Positions 37,983 through 46,246 of a DNA stretch of 64,000 bases are shown here, in pieces. Under the pieces are notes generated by a model. It did not search any database. It saw nothing but the letters and a program-made list of their open reading frames with translations, and was not told the origin of the DNA. The stretch is from NCBI GenBank assembly GCA_963794655.1, contig CAWCEV010000006.1:2595604-2659603 (forward strand), read 5' to 3'. A program made the position numbers and the translations under genes. The DNA is from Roseiarcus sp963794655. GTDB taxonomy: Bacteria; Pseudomonadota; Alphaproteobacteria; Rhizobiales; Beijerinckiaceae. Position 1 is the stretch's first letter, and each line of letters begins with the position of its first letter.

Positions 37983-38579
37983 ATGGCAGACGACGGCGGA
38001 CAAGTGACACAACTGCTCAAAGCGATGCGGTCGGGCGATCCCCAAGCGGCCCAGGACTTGCTGCCTTTGGTGTATGCGGAGCTGCACCGTTTAGCCAAAT
38101 CGTACATGCGCCGGGAGCGGCCCGACCATACCTTGCAGGCAACCGCGCTGATCAACGAGGCTTATCTGCGCCTGGCCGGCGAAGAAATCGATTGGAAGAA
38201 TCGCGCCCATTTTATCGGCTTATCTGCCCAGGTGATGCGCCGGGTCCTGGTCGATCACGCGCGGGCGCACAATGCCGAACATCGGGGGGGCGGGCTGCAG
38301 AGGGTGGAGATGCAGGACGAGCTGGCCATCTCCCCGGACAAGCTGGATCAAGTGCAACAGATCGATCACCTGCTGAAAAAGCTGGAAAAGGAAAATCCGA
38401 GGCAGGCCAAGGTGGTGGAACTGCGTTACTTTGGTGGACTTAACTTCGAAGAAATTGGGGGATTGCTGAAGCTTACTTCGCGGACCGCAAAGACCGATTG
38501 GGCTTTGGCGAGGATCTGGCTGCATGAGCAGCTCCAGCCGGGTACGAAGCCCGCCAAAGAAGAACCGGAAATAGATTGA
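37983..38579 (+). CDS. ECF sigma factor linked to a Ser/Thr kinase
   Basis: 198 aa, start after a strong AGGAGGT. It belongs to the ECF_sigma (PF07638-like) group found with kinases in acidobacteria and planctomycetes. Region 2 spans about 24-95 (LVYAELHRLAKSYMRRERP, WKNRAHFIGLSAQVMRRVLVDHAR); region 4 about 125-185 (RQAKVVELRYFGGLNFEEIG, SRTAKTDWALARIWL). The acidic DAED-like motif of region 2.2 that contacts the polymerase is replaced by HTLQATALINEAY (Thr50, Thr54, no acidic residues until Glu59). Downstream after 82 bp is the secreted-protein gene copy 2. No anti-sigma gene is present. Confidence 0.92.
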   Translation: MADDGGQVTQLLKAMRSGDPQAAQDLLPLVYAELHRLAKSYMRRERPDHTLQATALINEAYLRLAGEEIDWKNRAHFIGLSAQVMRRVLVDHARAHNAEHRGGGLQRVEMQDELAISPDKLDQVQQIDHLLKKLEKENPRQAKVVELRYFGGLNFEEIGGLLKLTSRTAKTDWALARIWLHEQLQPGTKPAKEEPEID

Positions 38580-38582
38580 GTT

Positions 38583-38661
38583 TCATTTCACTTTTTTTAC
38601 CTGGGTTGCGCCTTAGTAAGTGAAGGCGGTTGGTGAGACGCCTTCCACAAGGAGAACCACC
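38583..38661 (+). promoter_or_regulatory. Conserved leader with hairpin before the secreted-protein gene (copy 2)
   Basis: Same element as 34590-34661: T-rich TCATTTCACTTTTTTT, then GCGCCTTAGTAAGTGAAGGCGG, hairpin arms GAAGGCG (38622-38628) and CGCCTTC (38639-38645), and AAGGAGAACCACC before the ATG. Stem bases are invariant between copies while loop bases change (GATGAAA versus GGTGAGA), which favours structure over chance. Confidence 0.6.
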
Positions 38662-39105
38662 ATGCGCAACTCAATGATGTTGAAAGTTCCCGCAGGTTTG
38701 ATCGCCGCTGTCCTCGCCGTCGCTTCGTTGGCGCCGAAGGCCGTGGCCCAGAATTCAGCATTCGCCGCCAGGGTGAAGGTTCCCTTCGCCTTCCAAACCG
38801 CAACCGGGCAACACTTCGCTCCTGGCGTGTATACCATCACGATCGACGGGCAGGTCATGGTGATTCGCGGAAAAGACAGTTCGGGACTGACCTTAACTCA
38901 GTTGGCCAACGACGGAGTAGCTGCAACCAAAGGCAAGGCGGTCTTCGATCGTCACGGGAGCCAGTACTTCCTGCGCGCTGTCTGGGTCGCCGGGAAATCG
39001 AGCCACATTCTCTGCAACACTTCGAAAGCCGAGCGGGCAGTGCAAGTCGCTGCGGGGAAAGAATCGACGCTGGTTGAGCTGGCCTTACTGCAGGAAGGAC
39101 ACTGA
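38662..39105 (+). CDS. Small secreted protein of the kinase/sigma cassette (copy 2)
   Basis: 147 aa. Signal peptide ends PKAVAQ; mature domain KVPFAFQTATGQHFAPGVYTITI, GLTLTQLANDGVAATKGKAVF, YFLRAVWVAGKSSHILC, TSKAERAVQVAAGKES. Paralogue of 34662-35108; the N-terminal 20 residues and the GQHFAPG block are nearly the same, the C-terminal third has diverged. It follows the ECF sigma gene by 82 bp and shares its direction, so it is a likely target or co-transcribed gene. Confidence 0.82.
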   Translation: MRNSMMLKVPAGLIAAVLAVASLAPKAVAQNSAFAARVKVPFAFQTATGQHFAPGVYTITIDGQVMVIRGKDSSGLTLTQLANDGVAATKGKAVFDRHGSQYFLRAVWVAGKSSHILCNTSKAERAVQVAAGKESTLVELALLQEGH

Positions 39106-39126
39106 AACGGATGCTGACTTCAGACC

Positions 39127-39161
39127 CATCGCTACTGCTCGAGTGATGAGCAGTAGCGATG
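39127..39161. terminator. Hairpin after secreted-protein gene copy 2
   Basis: CATCGCTACTGCTC (39127-39140) pairs perfectly with GAGCAGTAGCGATG (39148-39161), 14 bp with a 7-nt loop, 21 nt after the stop codon. It shares the CATCGCTACTG stem with the hairpin after copy 1. Confidence 0.7.
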
Positions 39162-39213
39162 CCATGTGTGCGGTTTTGGTAGAGGGCGCGATGGCAGGGA
39201 CTAAGAGCATAAT

Positions 39214-39663
39214 CTCTGGTTCTCATGCACGCCCTAAAGGCCCTGTCTGCGGCAAACCGTGCCGCGGACAGAGATGACTTTGCCCCGCATGAGTCGAAAG
39301 CGTACCTCATCTGAAGCCGTCGTTGGAAGGCCTATTTACGGCACGGCTAAACCCGTGCCCTTCGTGCGGAGAGGCTTTTCCCTCAGCCTGTTTAGCGTTC
39401 AAGTCCCGACCAACCGCAAAACCTAATTTGGACAAGTCAGTCTCACCTTAGCCCAGGACGCCAGTCCTGGGTGGATCATGCAAGATGATTGAATCCCGCA
39501 GGGACGGCTGAAATTACACCGCTCCTTGACCCTGGACAATCTTCAGTCGTCCCTTCGGGACTTGTCGTGTCTCGAAGCTCTCCCCAGGACTGCGTCCTGG
39601 GCTAAGGTCAGCCGTCCCTAACGGGACTTGTTTTGCTGTCTGGTTCTCACGCACTCTCTAAAG
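39214..39663. repeat. Hairpin-rich intergenic repeat island
   Basis: No gene is visible between 39106 and 39683. The stretch holds several repeat types: a roughly 25-nt near-direct repeat at each end (TCTGGTTCTCATGCACGCCC at 39215 and TCTGGTTCTCACGCACTCTC at 39639); an imperfect 11-bp hairpin CTGTCTGCGGC/GCCGCGGACAG (about 39243-39271); GGCACGG/CCGTGCC (about 39333-39352); CCCAGGAC-type palindromes (near 39453 and 39584); and GTCCC-TTCG/TAAC-GGGAC hairpins (39548 and 39613). The segment 39374-39438 recurs at 43089-43151. Pattern is that of mobile non-coding repeats accumulating in one spot. Confidence 0.75.
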
Positions 39664-39683
39664 CCGGTCTTGGCCGAAGGTAC

Positions 39684-40715
39684 TTACATCGTCAACACAA
39701 CGCGAAACTGTGCGTTGCCACTCATCATGCGGGCATATGCTTCGGCAGCTTTTTCCAATGGATAGGTCTCGATCATGGGGCGTACCCCGCGCAGTTCGGC
39801 AAAGCGAAGTGTGGCTTCTGAATCGGCCGGGGTTACCCCGGCCCATCCTTCTACAGTCTTGCCGCCGCGGATGAGTTGAACCGGAGCCAGCGAGATAGGA
39901 TCGGAAGCGACGCCGATCAGGAGAAGCTTGCCGTTCGAACCCAAACCGCCTATCAGTTCGGTCATTGCCCTGGAGTCGGGCGCGGTCGCGATAATGACTC
40001 TTGCGCCGCCTAATTTTTGTAGCTCCTCTGCGGCGTTCTTGGCATTGCTGTCGATGTAGACATCGGCGCCGAGTTTCATTGCCAGCGATTCGATTTCCGA
40101 GCCGCGCCCGACCGCAGCCACCTTGTAGCCAAACTTGTTGGCAAATTGAATGCCGAGGTGGCCGAGTCCGCCGATTCCCTGCACCGCTACCAGGTCGCCT
40201 GGCTGCGCGCCCGAGCGCCGCAGCGCGTTGTAGGTGTTGCTGCCAGCACACAGCAGCGGCGCGGCATCGACATCGCTGAGATTGTCTGGAATCGAAACCA
40301 GTGCTTCGACCGGAGCCAACATGTACTCCTGATAGCCGCCGTCATAACTGAGTCCGGGATTCTTCTCATTGCGGCAGAGTCGAAAATCTCCGCGCCGGCA
40401 TTCGGGACAAGTACCGTCATGGCCGCCGTGCCAGCCAACACCCACGCGCTGGCCTTTTCGCCATTCCGTCACTCCGATGCCAAGCGCATCGACCAGGCCG
40501 GCCACTTCATGGCCGGGCACGCGCGGATAAGCGATTCCTGGGCGGCGCCCTTCGAGAATGATTGCATCGCTGCGGCACACGCCACATGCCTGAACTTTGA
40601 TGCGCACCTGTCCCGGTCCGGGATCAGGAACCTGCAGCTCTACGATGCTAAGACCGGCTCCCGCCGCGGTCACCTGGGCGGCTTTCATGGTTGCTACTGC
40701 GACTGCGGTGGACAT
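39684..40715 (-). CDS. Zinc-type alcohol dehydrogenase (MDR family)
   Basis: 343 aa, NAD(P)-dependent medium-chain dehydrogenase. The catalytic zinc ligands are visible in CGVCRSD (first Cys) and PGHEVAG (His, Glu). The structural-zinc lobe CPECRRGDFRLC shows three Cys with the usual fourth position not evident (GHDGT precedes it). The Rossmann nucleotide site is GIGGLGHLGIQFA (about 176-188). VQLIRGGKTVEGW and the C-terminal AQFRVVLTM are typical of the bacterial AdhP-like group. It is divergent from the PhyH gene at 40860, sharing a 144-bp promoter region. Substrate unknown. Confidence 0.9.
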   Translation of the reverse strand: MSTAVAVATMKAAQVTAAGAGLSIVELQVPDPGPGQVRIKVQACGVCRSDAIILEGRRPGIAYPRVPGHEVAGLVDALGIGVTEWRKGQRVGVGWHGGHDGTCPECRRGDFRLCRNEKNPGLSYDGGYQEYMLAPVEALVSIPDNLSDVDAAPLLCAGSNTYNALRRSGAQPGDLVAVQGIGGLGHLGIQFANKFGYKVAAVGRGSEIESLAMKLGADVYIDSNAKNAAEELQKLGGARVIIATAPDSRAMTELIGGLGSNGKLLLIGVASDPISLAPVQLIRGGKTVEGWAGVTPADSEATLRFAELRGVRPMIETYPLEKAAEAYARMMSGNAQFRVVLTM

Positions 40716-40859
40716 AAACCCTCCCTAGTTACGTACGCAACTTATTAGATTCGTTCGGGGGCTTTTAGTGTCATTCCAAGGAGCCTGCGCCGGACGTCGC
40801 CAAATCGCGGTGAAATTGGTTATCGTTCTCCTGTGCGAAGAAGCGCTACGGAGGCGGCC

Positions 40860-41825
40860 ATGAACCAAACAACGGTTATCGATGAAAAGCCAGCGGGCAA
40901 GCCCGGCGACAACAAACTCACCCCTCAAATACAGCGAGAGCCGCTTCGCCGGATTCAGAAGAAGCTACCCCTGCGTGTTCTCTCCAAGGCGGATTTTGAC
41001 CATTGGCAGTCGTACGGCTTTGTGGTCGTGAAGCAGGCTGTGCCGGTGGAGAATGTGGAAGCCCTGAAGAAGCTCTTGTGGGAGTTTCAGGAAATGGATC
41101 CCGACGACCCTTCTACCTGGAACGGCCCCCAACTACGCGACCACGCCATGAAAGAACTGAACAACAGCGGCATGGTGGAGATCTACAATCACCAGGCGCT
41201 TTGGGACAATCGCCAGTATCCGCGCGTCTATGACGCGTTCGTCGACATCTGGGACGATGAAAACCTTTGGGTCACGATTGACCGTGCCAATCTGAATACG
41301 CCGAACAAGTCCGGCCGGGCGTTCGGTGGTTTTATCCACACCGATGTGGACACCACGCTGGAACCGCTTCCGGTGAATGTGCAGGGCGTGCTTTCGCTGG
41401 TAGATGTCGACCGCGAGACGGGTGGCTTCCAGTGTGTACCGGAGTTCTTCCGGTCGTTCGAAGAGTGGAAGGCACGCCAGCCTGAAGGCCGCGACGGTTT
41501 CAAACCAGAGGTCGAAGGGTTGGAGGTACATTCAGTAGCGATGAAGGCTGGAGATCTGCTGATCTTCAACAGCCTGCTCGCGCATGGCATTCGCCCGAAT
41601 ACCTCTGACAACAAGGTGCGCATCGCCCAATATATTTCCATGACCCCGGCAGATGAAGTGAATGAGGAACTCCGCGAACGGCGTGTCCTGTCGTGGAAAG
41701 AGCGGCGCGCCCCGGAGGGCTTCGCGTTCCCCGGCGATCCTCGCGAGTGGGAGCGGACGAGGTACGAGACGGCGCAGCTCACACCCCTGGGCCGCAAGCT
41801 GCTCGGTGCGGACTCCTGGGGCTGA
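40860..41825 (+). CDS. Phytanoyl-CoA dioxygenase (PhyH) family protein
   Basis: 321 aa, start chosen after GGAGGCGGCC. Fe(II)/2-oxoglutarate-dependent oxygenase fold: LRVLSKADFDHWQSYGFVVVKQAV opens the domain; metal ligands are His and Asp in FIHTDVDTT and the distal His in NSLLAHGIRPN, followed by an Arg (NKVRIAQY) that would hold 2-oxoglutarate. GVLSLVDVDRETGGFQCVP is the usual core strand. So a complete active site is present. Substrate cannot be inferred; PhyH relatives hydroxylate lipids, ectoine and many small molecules. It shares a divergent promoter region with the alcohol dehydrogenase. Confidence 0.9.
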   Translation: MNQTTVIDEKPAGKPGDNKLTPQIQREPLRRIQKKLPLRVLSKADFDHWQSYGFVVVKQAVPVENVEALKKLLWEFQEMDPDDPSTWNGPQLRDHAMKELNNSGMVEIYNHQALWDNRQYPRVYDAFVDIWDDENLWVTIDRANLNTPNKSGRAFGGFIHTDVDTTLEPLPVNVQGVLSLVDVDRETGGFQCVPEFFRSFEEWKARQPEGRDGFKPEVEGLEVHSVAMKAGDLLIFNSLLAHGIRPNTSDNKVRIAQYISMTPADEVNEELRERRVLSWKERRAPEGFAFPGDPREWERTRYETAQLTPLGRKLLGADSWG

Positions 41826-41860
41826 CGCTTTCAGCCCGGAACTTCGCCAGGAGGGTGGAG

Positions 41861-43063
41861 CTAGGATCGAGTGGACAGTCGCGGTGATAAAACGAACATC
41901 AGGGGCACAACGGCCAGTGCCGTCAGGGCTGCTGCAACCGTGGCCCAGATCTGCCCCGCTCTATCACCAAGCCACCCGTAGAGTACAGGGGCCAGCGCGC
42001 TTGATCCCAGTATGCCGGTGTAGAAAAGGGCGAAGGCACGCTCGACTCGTTGAGCCTTAACCAATTCCGGGACGGTGCCGTAGAGCACGGATGACGTGCC
42101 GTTGAGCATCACCCCCAGGAGCGGCAGCAAGAACAGACTCGGTGTGAGCGGCAAGACGAGCACAGTCATGATTGCGGCTGCCGTGCCGGCTTCCGTTGCA
42201 ACCACGGTTACGATGAGTCCAAGACGTGCCCCGAGCCAGCCGCAGGCCGCCTTCCCGAATGCTCCGCCAATGAAGATCAGCGACAAGGCCAATCCCACGG
42301 TTGTGAGCGATGCGCCCTTGGCCTGCAAAAGAAACGGCAGAAACAGCAGGAAGCCCATGCGCGCCGCAGTGTCGAGTATGCCGATTGCGAATAGCAGGCC
42401 GAAACCGCCCTTGCCGGGGGTTTCGTGATCCGGAGCGGTTACGTTTTCCTCTGAGGCCGGAGGCCCGGGGATGAGGGGCATGAGCCAGAGGATGAGCGCC
42501 GCGACCAGTACTCCTAAAACGGCTACGACATAAAGGGCCGAGCGCCACACCATTACGGTGAGCAAGAGAGAAACAGCCGGCGGGAGCGTTGCCTTGCCCA
42601 GGTCACCCGCAAAGTTGTAGGTGCCGAGGGGGCCGCGGGCGCTGCGGCCGTAAGCGCGCGACACCGCGGAGGAGGCGAGTGGATGCTGTGTGCTGCCGCC
42701 CGCTCCCGCCACGGTGAGAGATGCGCACAATCCCACAAGTCCGCCAGATAGGCCGGCCAAGGCAAAACCGGCCGCACTCAGCAATGTTCCCAGCACGAGG
42801 ATGGTCCGCGCATTCATACGCCGCGCGAGGTGGCCGGAGGGCACCTGGAGAGCGGCCAGGGCACCCACATACAAGGCGCGCACTAACGCCAGGGCGCTGT
42901 AGCCGAGCGCGAACTGTGTCTGCCACACCGGCAGAAGCACGTAAATCATGTCAGTGAAACCATCGTGCAAGGCGTGCGCGAGACCGGCGAGCGCGAGAGT
43001 CTGGTGACGCGACCTTCTCGTCACGTCTCGGCCTTCCGGGATAAGGACAGCGAATTGCTTCAA
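41861..43063 (-). CDS. MFS transporter
   Basis: 400 aa, about 12 membrane helices. TTG start with AAGGAG 6 nt upstream; no better start is in frame. Residues 25-60 (LAGLAHALHDGFTDMIYVLLPVW) give helix 1 with the HxxxDG-type pattern of some drug/oxalate-type MFS carriers; helix 2-3 loop carries SGHLARRMNAR, a variant of motif A. A hydrophilic central loop (about 205-220, SEENVTAPDHETPGKG) separates the halves. The gene converges with the PhyH gene (35 bp between stops). Cargo unknown. Confidence 0.88.
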   Translation of the reverse strand: MKQFAVLIPEGRDVTRRSRHQTLALAGLAHALHDGFTDMIYVLLPVWQTQFALGYSALALVRALYVGALAALQVPSGHLARRMNARTILVLGTLLSAAGFALAGLSGGLVGLCASLTVAGAGGSTQHPLASSAVSRAYGRSARGPLGTYNFAGDLGKATLPPAVSLLLTVMVWRSALYVVAVLGVLVAALILWLMPLIPGPPASEENVTAPDHETPGKGGFGLLFAIGILDTAARMGFLLFLPFLLQAKGASLTTVGLALSLIFIGGAFGKAACGWLGARLGLIVTVVATEAGTAAAIMTVLVLPLTPSLFLLPLLGVMLNGTSSVLYGTVPELVKAQRVERAFALFYTGILGSSALAPVLYGWLGDRAGQIWATVAAALTALAVVPLMFVLSPRLSTRS

Positions 43064-43088
43064 TCCATCTCCTTTTGTGTTGATGAAC

Positions 43089-43191
43089 GCTTTCCCTCAG
43101 CGTGTTTAGCGTTTAACTCCCTATCAACCGCGAAAGCTGATTCGGACAAGTCTGAAGTTCGGCCGTCCCTTCGGGACTCGAAGCGAGTCCT
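43089..43191. repeat. Second copy of intergenic repeat
   Basis: TTTCCCTCAGCGTGTTTAGC through CAACCGCGAAAGC to CGGACAAGTC (43089-43151) matches 39374-39438 with scattered changes. It is followed by a palindrome GTCCCTTCGGGAC (43166-43178) of the kind seen in the 39.2-39.7 kb island, and CTCGAAGCGAG (43179-43189). The two copies flank the alcohol dehydrogenase / PhyH / MFS block in the same orientation. Confidence 0.7.
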
Positions 43192-43417
43192 GACCGATTC
43201 ACTTCCAATCCGGAACTTCTACGGTGGCATGGCCTGATCGAAGTATCATACCTCTTGCTACCGGCGCTTTTTGTTTTGATAAACAGCACATTCTGAACGT
43301 CTTGCTTTTGTATTTTTCAGACGATACTCCAAGTACCTTGTGGTCTGACGGCGTCTCGACTTTAATCGGGCCGGCTGCGCTGTTCCGTAAGAGATCGATG
43401 ATCGAAGGAGAGACTGC

Positions 43418-44566
43418 ATGGTAGGCAAAGCACGTTCACGCCGGGAATTCCTGACGACTACGATGGGGGCCGGGGGCGCTATGCTGCTCGGACCGGCCTG
43501 GCTGCATGCGGCGGCCGATGGGGTAGATCCGCGCGTTGCGCAGGTGATGGCGAGAACCATTGGCATCGATATGCATAACCATGTGTATCCGGCGGGGACA
43601 GAACCGCAGCCACAGAATGGGCGGCCGCCACAACAGAAGGAGCAACCGCAGGGTCCCGGCCTTTCCCTCGCAGAAGAACTCAGACGGTCTGGGCTGACGG
43701 CTGTCTGTGCGAGCTTCGTATTGGATTTCGCGCCCATGCGCAAGCCAGGGGATGCGCGAGACAAATATCTGAACTGGCTCACCGCCATCGACGCAGAACT
43801 GGAAAAGGGACACCTGCATCGCGCCTTGAACCTGAAGGACCTGCAGGCCGCGCACGACCAGGGTCGGCCAACGATCGTCGAGACCATCGAAGGAGCTCAG
43901 TTCATCGAGGGGCACCTGGACCGCGTCGAAGAAGTGTACAAGCGCGGTGTGCGGAACCTTCAGCTGCTTCACGAGCACGACGACCTGGTGTCGCCGTTGG
44001 GGGACGTGATTTTGTCACCAGCGCACCTGGGTGGCCTGACCGCTTTTGGCGCAGAGGTGGTGAAGGAGTGCAACCGATTGGGCATCCTGGTGGATCTCGC
44101 CCATGCCAGCCCGGAGACGGTATTGGGCGCATTAAAGGTAGCCAGGCAGCCAATCCTTGTGTCCCACACGGGCCTGGACAGCCGCACCGGCAACAACCCC
44201 AAAATGGCAGAAATCATGAAGCCACACTTGATCAGCAAAGAGAATGCAAAGGTCGTGGCGGACGCCGGCGGTGTAATCGGCGTGTGGACGAAACTGGCCG
44301 ACTCGCCGAAACAATTCGTGGAAAACATCAAGGCAATGGCGGACGTGGTGGGCATTGACCACGCCGGTATCGGTACCGACACAGACCTGCTGTCCCCGCG
44401 TGTGGGTCAAGGCACCAACCATGTCTGGCCCGATACGAAGGCGAGCTTTTTCGCGGCGGTTGTGGGCGAGATGCTCACCCAGGGCTTCACGCGTGACGAC
44501 ATCGCCAAGGTCGGCGGCGGAAATTACTGCCGCATCTTTGGCAAAGCTACGGATGGCCATGCCTAA
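43418..44566 (+). CDS. Membrane dipeptidase-like M19 peptidase, Tat-exported
   Basis: 382 aa, start after GAAGGAGAG. The N-terminus carries a twin-arginine signal (RSRREFLTTTMG, then AGGAMLLGPAWL). The metal-dependent TIM-barrel follows: first ligands in GIDMHNH, the bridging Glu in ETIEGAQF, His in VDLAHAS, His in LVSHTG and Asp in GIGTDTD; all expected M19 ligands are present. A Gln/Pro-rich insert (about 65-80) is atypical. The enzyme would cleave dipeptides, possibly containing D-residues, in the periplasm. It converges on the GH79-like gene, 6 bp apart. Confidence 0.92.
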   Translation: MVGKARSRREFLTTTMGAGGAMLLGPAWLHAAADGVDPRVAQVMARTIGIDMHNHVYPAGTEPQPQNGRPPQQKEQPQGPGLSLAEELRRSGLTAVCASFVLDFAPMRKPGDARDKYLNWLTAIDAELEKGHLHRALNLKDLQAAHDQGRPTIVETIEGAQFIEGHLDRVEEVYKRGVRNLQLLHEHDDLVSPLGDVILSPAHLGGLTAFGAEVVKECNRLGILVDLAHASPETVLGALKVARQPILVSHTGLDSRTGNNPKMAEIMKPHLISKENAKVVADAGGVIGVWTKLADSPKQFVENIKAMADVVGIDHAGIGTDTDLLSPRVGQGTNHVWPDTKASFFAAVVGEMLTQGFTRDDIAKVGGGNYCRIFGKATDGHA

Positions 44567-44572
44567 GAGGCA

Positions 44573-46168
44573 TCACCGGCAAGCAGAATTGTTTGCGCCT
44601 GGAATCGCAAGGAATGTGATGCTGGCCGGCGCGAAGATCAGGTTTCCGGAATCTGTTGGCGTTTCCGTCAGGCCGGGCAAAGTATCGTTTGCGCCCAAGC
44701 CAAGTTCCCTCCCGTTCAACAAAACCTGTTTGCTCAGCAAATCTGCGGCCGTGATGGTGTAGCGTTCGGCAGCCATGGGTAGGTCCAGCGATTGCGGGGT
44801 TGTGCGGTTCGCGTTGATCACCAGAACCGTCACTCCGCCCGGTTTGTCTCGAAGGCATTGGGAATACACGTGCAATCCTGCGGCAGAAAATGCGCCAGGA
44901 TTCAGCACAGTCGTTCCCATGAGTTTCCGCCAGAGAAGGGCTGCCCAATAATCGGGCCGCGGCGCCAGGGAGTTCTCATCGAGCAGGCCGTAATCGCTGG
45001 CATCGAGTGTGTTGTGCATGACCACCTGGACGCCGCGCCGGGCCATGCTCCCGAGCTGGTTCAGATAGCGAAAAGTGTCCAGGAAGGTGGAGGCCCAGGG
45101 ATTGCCACCGCAGGCCGCATCTGCCGTTTCGGTGATCCAGAGAGGCTTGCCAGCTTCAAATCTATCGCGGAGCGCCGCATAGAATGCTTCCACAGTGGCG
45201 GTTCGCGAGAGCCACTCGTCAGAGAGCGCAGCATCCTCCGTGGTCGTTGCCTCGGCGCCCATGCCCGCGCATCTGTTCGAGACCGCCCCATAAAAATGGT
45301 AAGAGAAGGCATCAAAGACGGGGCCAGTTGCTCTCAGCAGATCTTCTGTCTTCAGAGATTTGCCAGGCGGCAGCCCCAGAGCCCCTCCCTCGCCGACTGA
45401 GCCAGGGCCAAGAATCACCAGGGAAGGAGCGGCCTTTTTAATGAAGGGACGAAAGACTGCCAGGTCACGCCCGTAGGCCGCCGCGTCGTAACCGTTCGGA
45501 GCCCCACCCATCGAGGCGATCGTCGGCTCATTCATGAATTCGGCTGCAGCAATCGAACCGCCAACGGAACCCGTGTATGCAAGGACCTTACGGGCCTCCG
45601 TTGGAGTCCACACGCCGGCGGTATCGCGTGTACCCACACCGGTGGCAAACGATGTCACGACTTCCGCATGGACCGCCTCGGCAAAGTCAATGACGCCCTT
45701 CCATTGCTGCCGCGTAAGCACGCCGTTGAAACCCTTCGGCGGCGCTTTGGGCGCGGCGCCATTCGCATCGTAGAAGTAGGTAGTGTTCGCCCACGTTCCA
45801 CTCACGCGCACATACGCCGGCCCCAGGGCGGCCGCCAACTTGCGTCGACGGATATTCGTCAGATCGATCGGCGGACGGTACTGGTACATGCCGGGACTCA
45901 TACCGGCGGGTACGCTCGATCCTGGGTGAACCGGGTTGGCACCGTCATGGGATGGGCTACCGTAAGGCTTCCAGAAGTTGCCGCCAGTCACTTCAAGCAT
46001 TTCGATGTTGTACGACTGGAAGCGCTCGTCGACGGCGCCCAGAGGAGCCATGGTTGCAGGTGCAAGAGACGGCGAAGGCGTGCCACGCTGCGTCTTTGAA
46101 CAAGCCGTCACCGCGAGCACTGCGAGGGCTGTCATCACCGCCGGCTTGACGCGTCCGTGCATCGACAT
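44573..46168 (-). CDS. Glycoside hydrolase, GH79 (beta-glucuronidase/heparanase-like), lipoprotein
   Basis: 531 aa from the ATG giving MSMHGRVKP; the first in-frame start lies 26 codons upstream without good context. Lipobox VTACS places it on a membrane. A (beta/alpha)8 barrel follows: PAYVRVSGTWANTTYF, acid/base Glu in FMNEPTIAS, nucleophile Glu in LWITETADAACGG, and the GH79-like run RGVQVVMHNTLDASDYGLLD with DYWAALLWRKLMG. A beta domain closes the protein (GGVTVLVINANR). Likely removes glucuronic acid or a related uronic/sugar unit from glycans. The GH79 assignment is from motif memory; GH30/GH39-type hydrolases share the clan. Confidence 0.8.
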   Translation of the reverse strand: MSMHGRVKPAVMTALAVLAVTACSKTQRGTPSPSLAPATMAPLGAVDERFQSYNIEMLEVTGGNFWKPYGSPSHDGANPVHPGSSVPAGMSPGMYQYRPPIDLTNIRRRKLAAALGPAYVRVSGTWANTTYFYDANGAAPKAPPKGFNGVLTRQQWKGVIDFAEAVHAEVVTSFATGVGTRDTAGVWTPTEARKVLAYTGSVGGSIAAAEFMNEPTIASMGGAPNGYDAAAYGRDLAVFRPFIKKAAPSLVILGPGSVGEGGALGLPPGKSLKTEDLLRATGPVFDAFSYHFYGAVSNRCAGMGAEATTTEDAALSDEWLSRTATVEAFYAALRDRFEAGKPLWITETADAACGGNPWASTFLDTFRYLNQLGSMARRGVQVVMHNTLDASDYGLLDENSLAPRPDYWAALLWRKLMGTTVLNPGAFSAAGLHVYSQCLRDKPGGVTVLVINANRTTPQSLDLPMAAERYTITAADLLSKQVLLNGRELGLGANDTLPGLTETPTDSGNLIFAPASITFLAIPGANNSACR

Positions 46169-46246
46169 GTCATACCTGCCTCTCGTGCCGGTGTCCGCTT
46201 CGCAGCCATCATACTCGCTGAAAACAACGAGCAGGCGTCGTACCAA

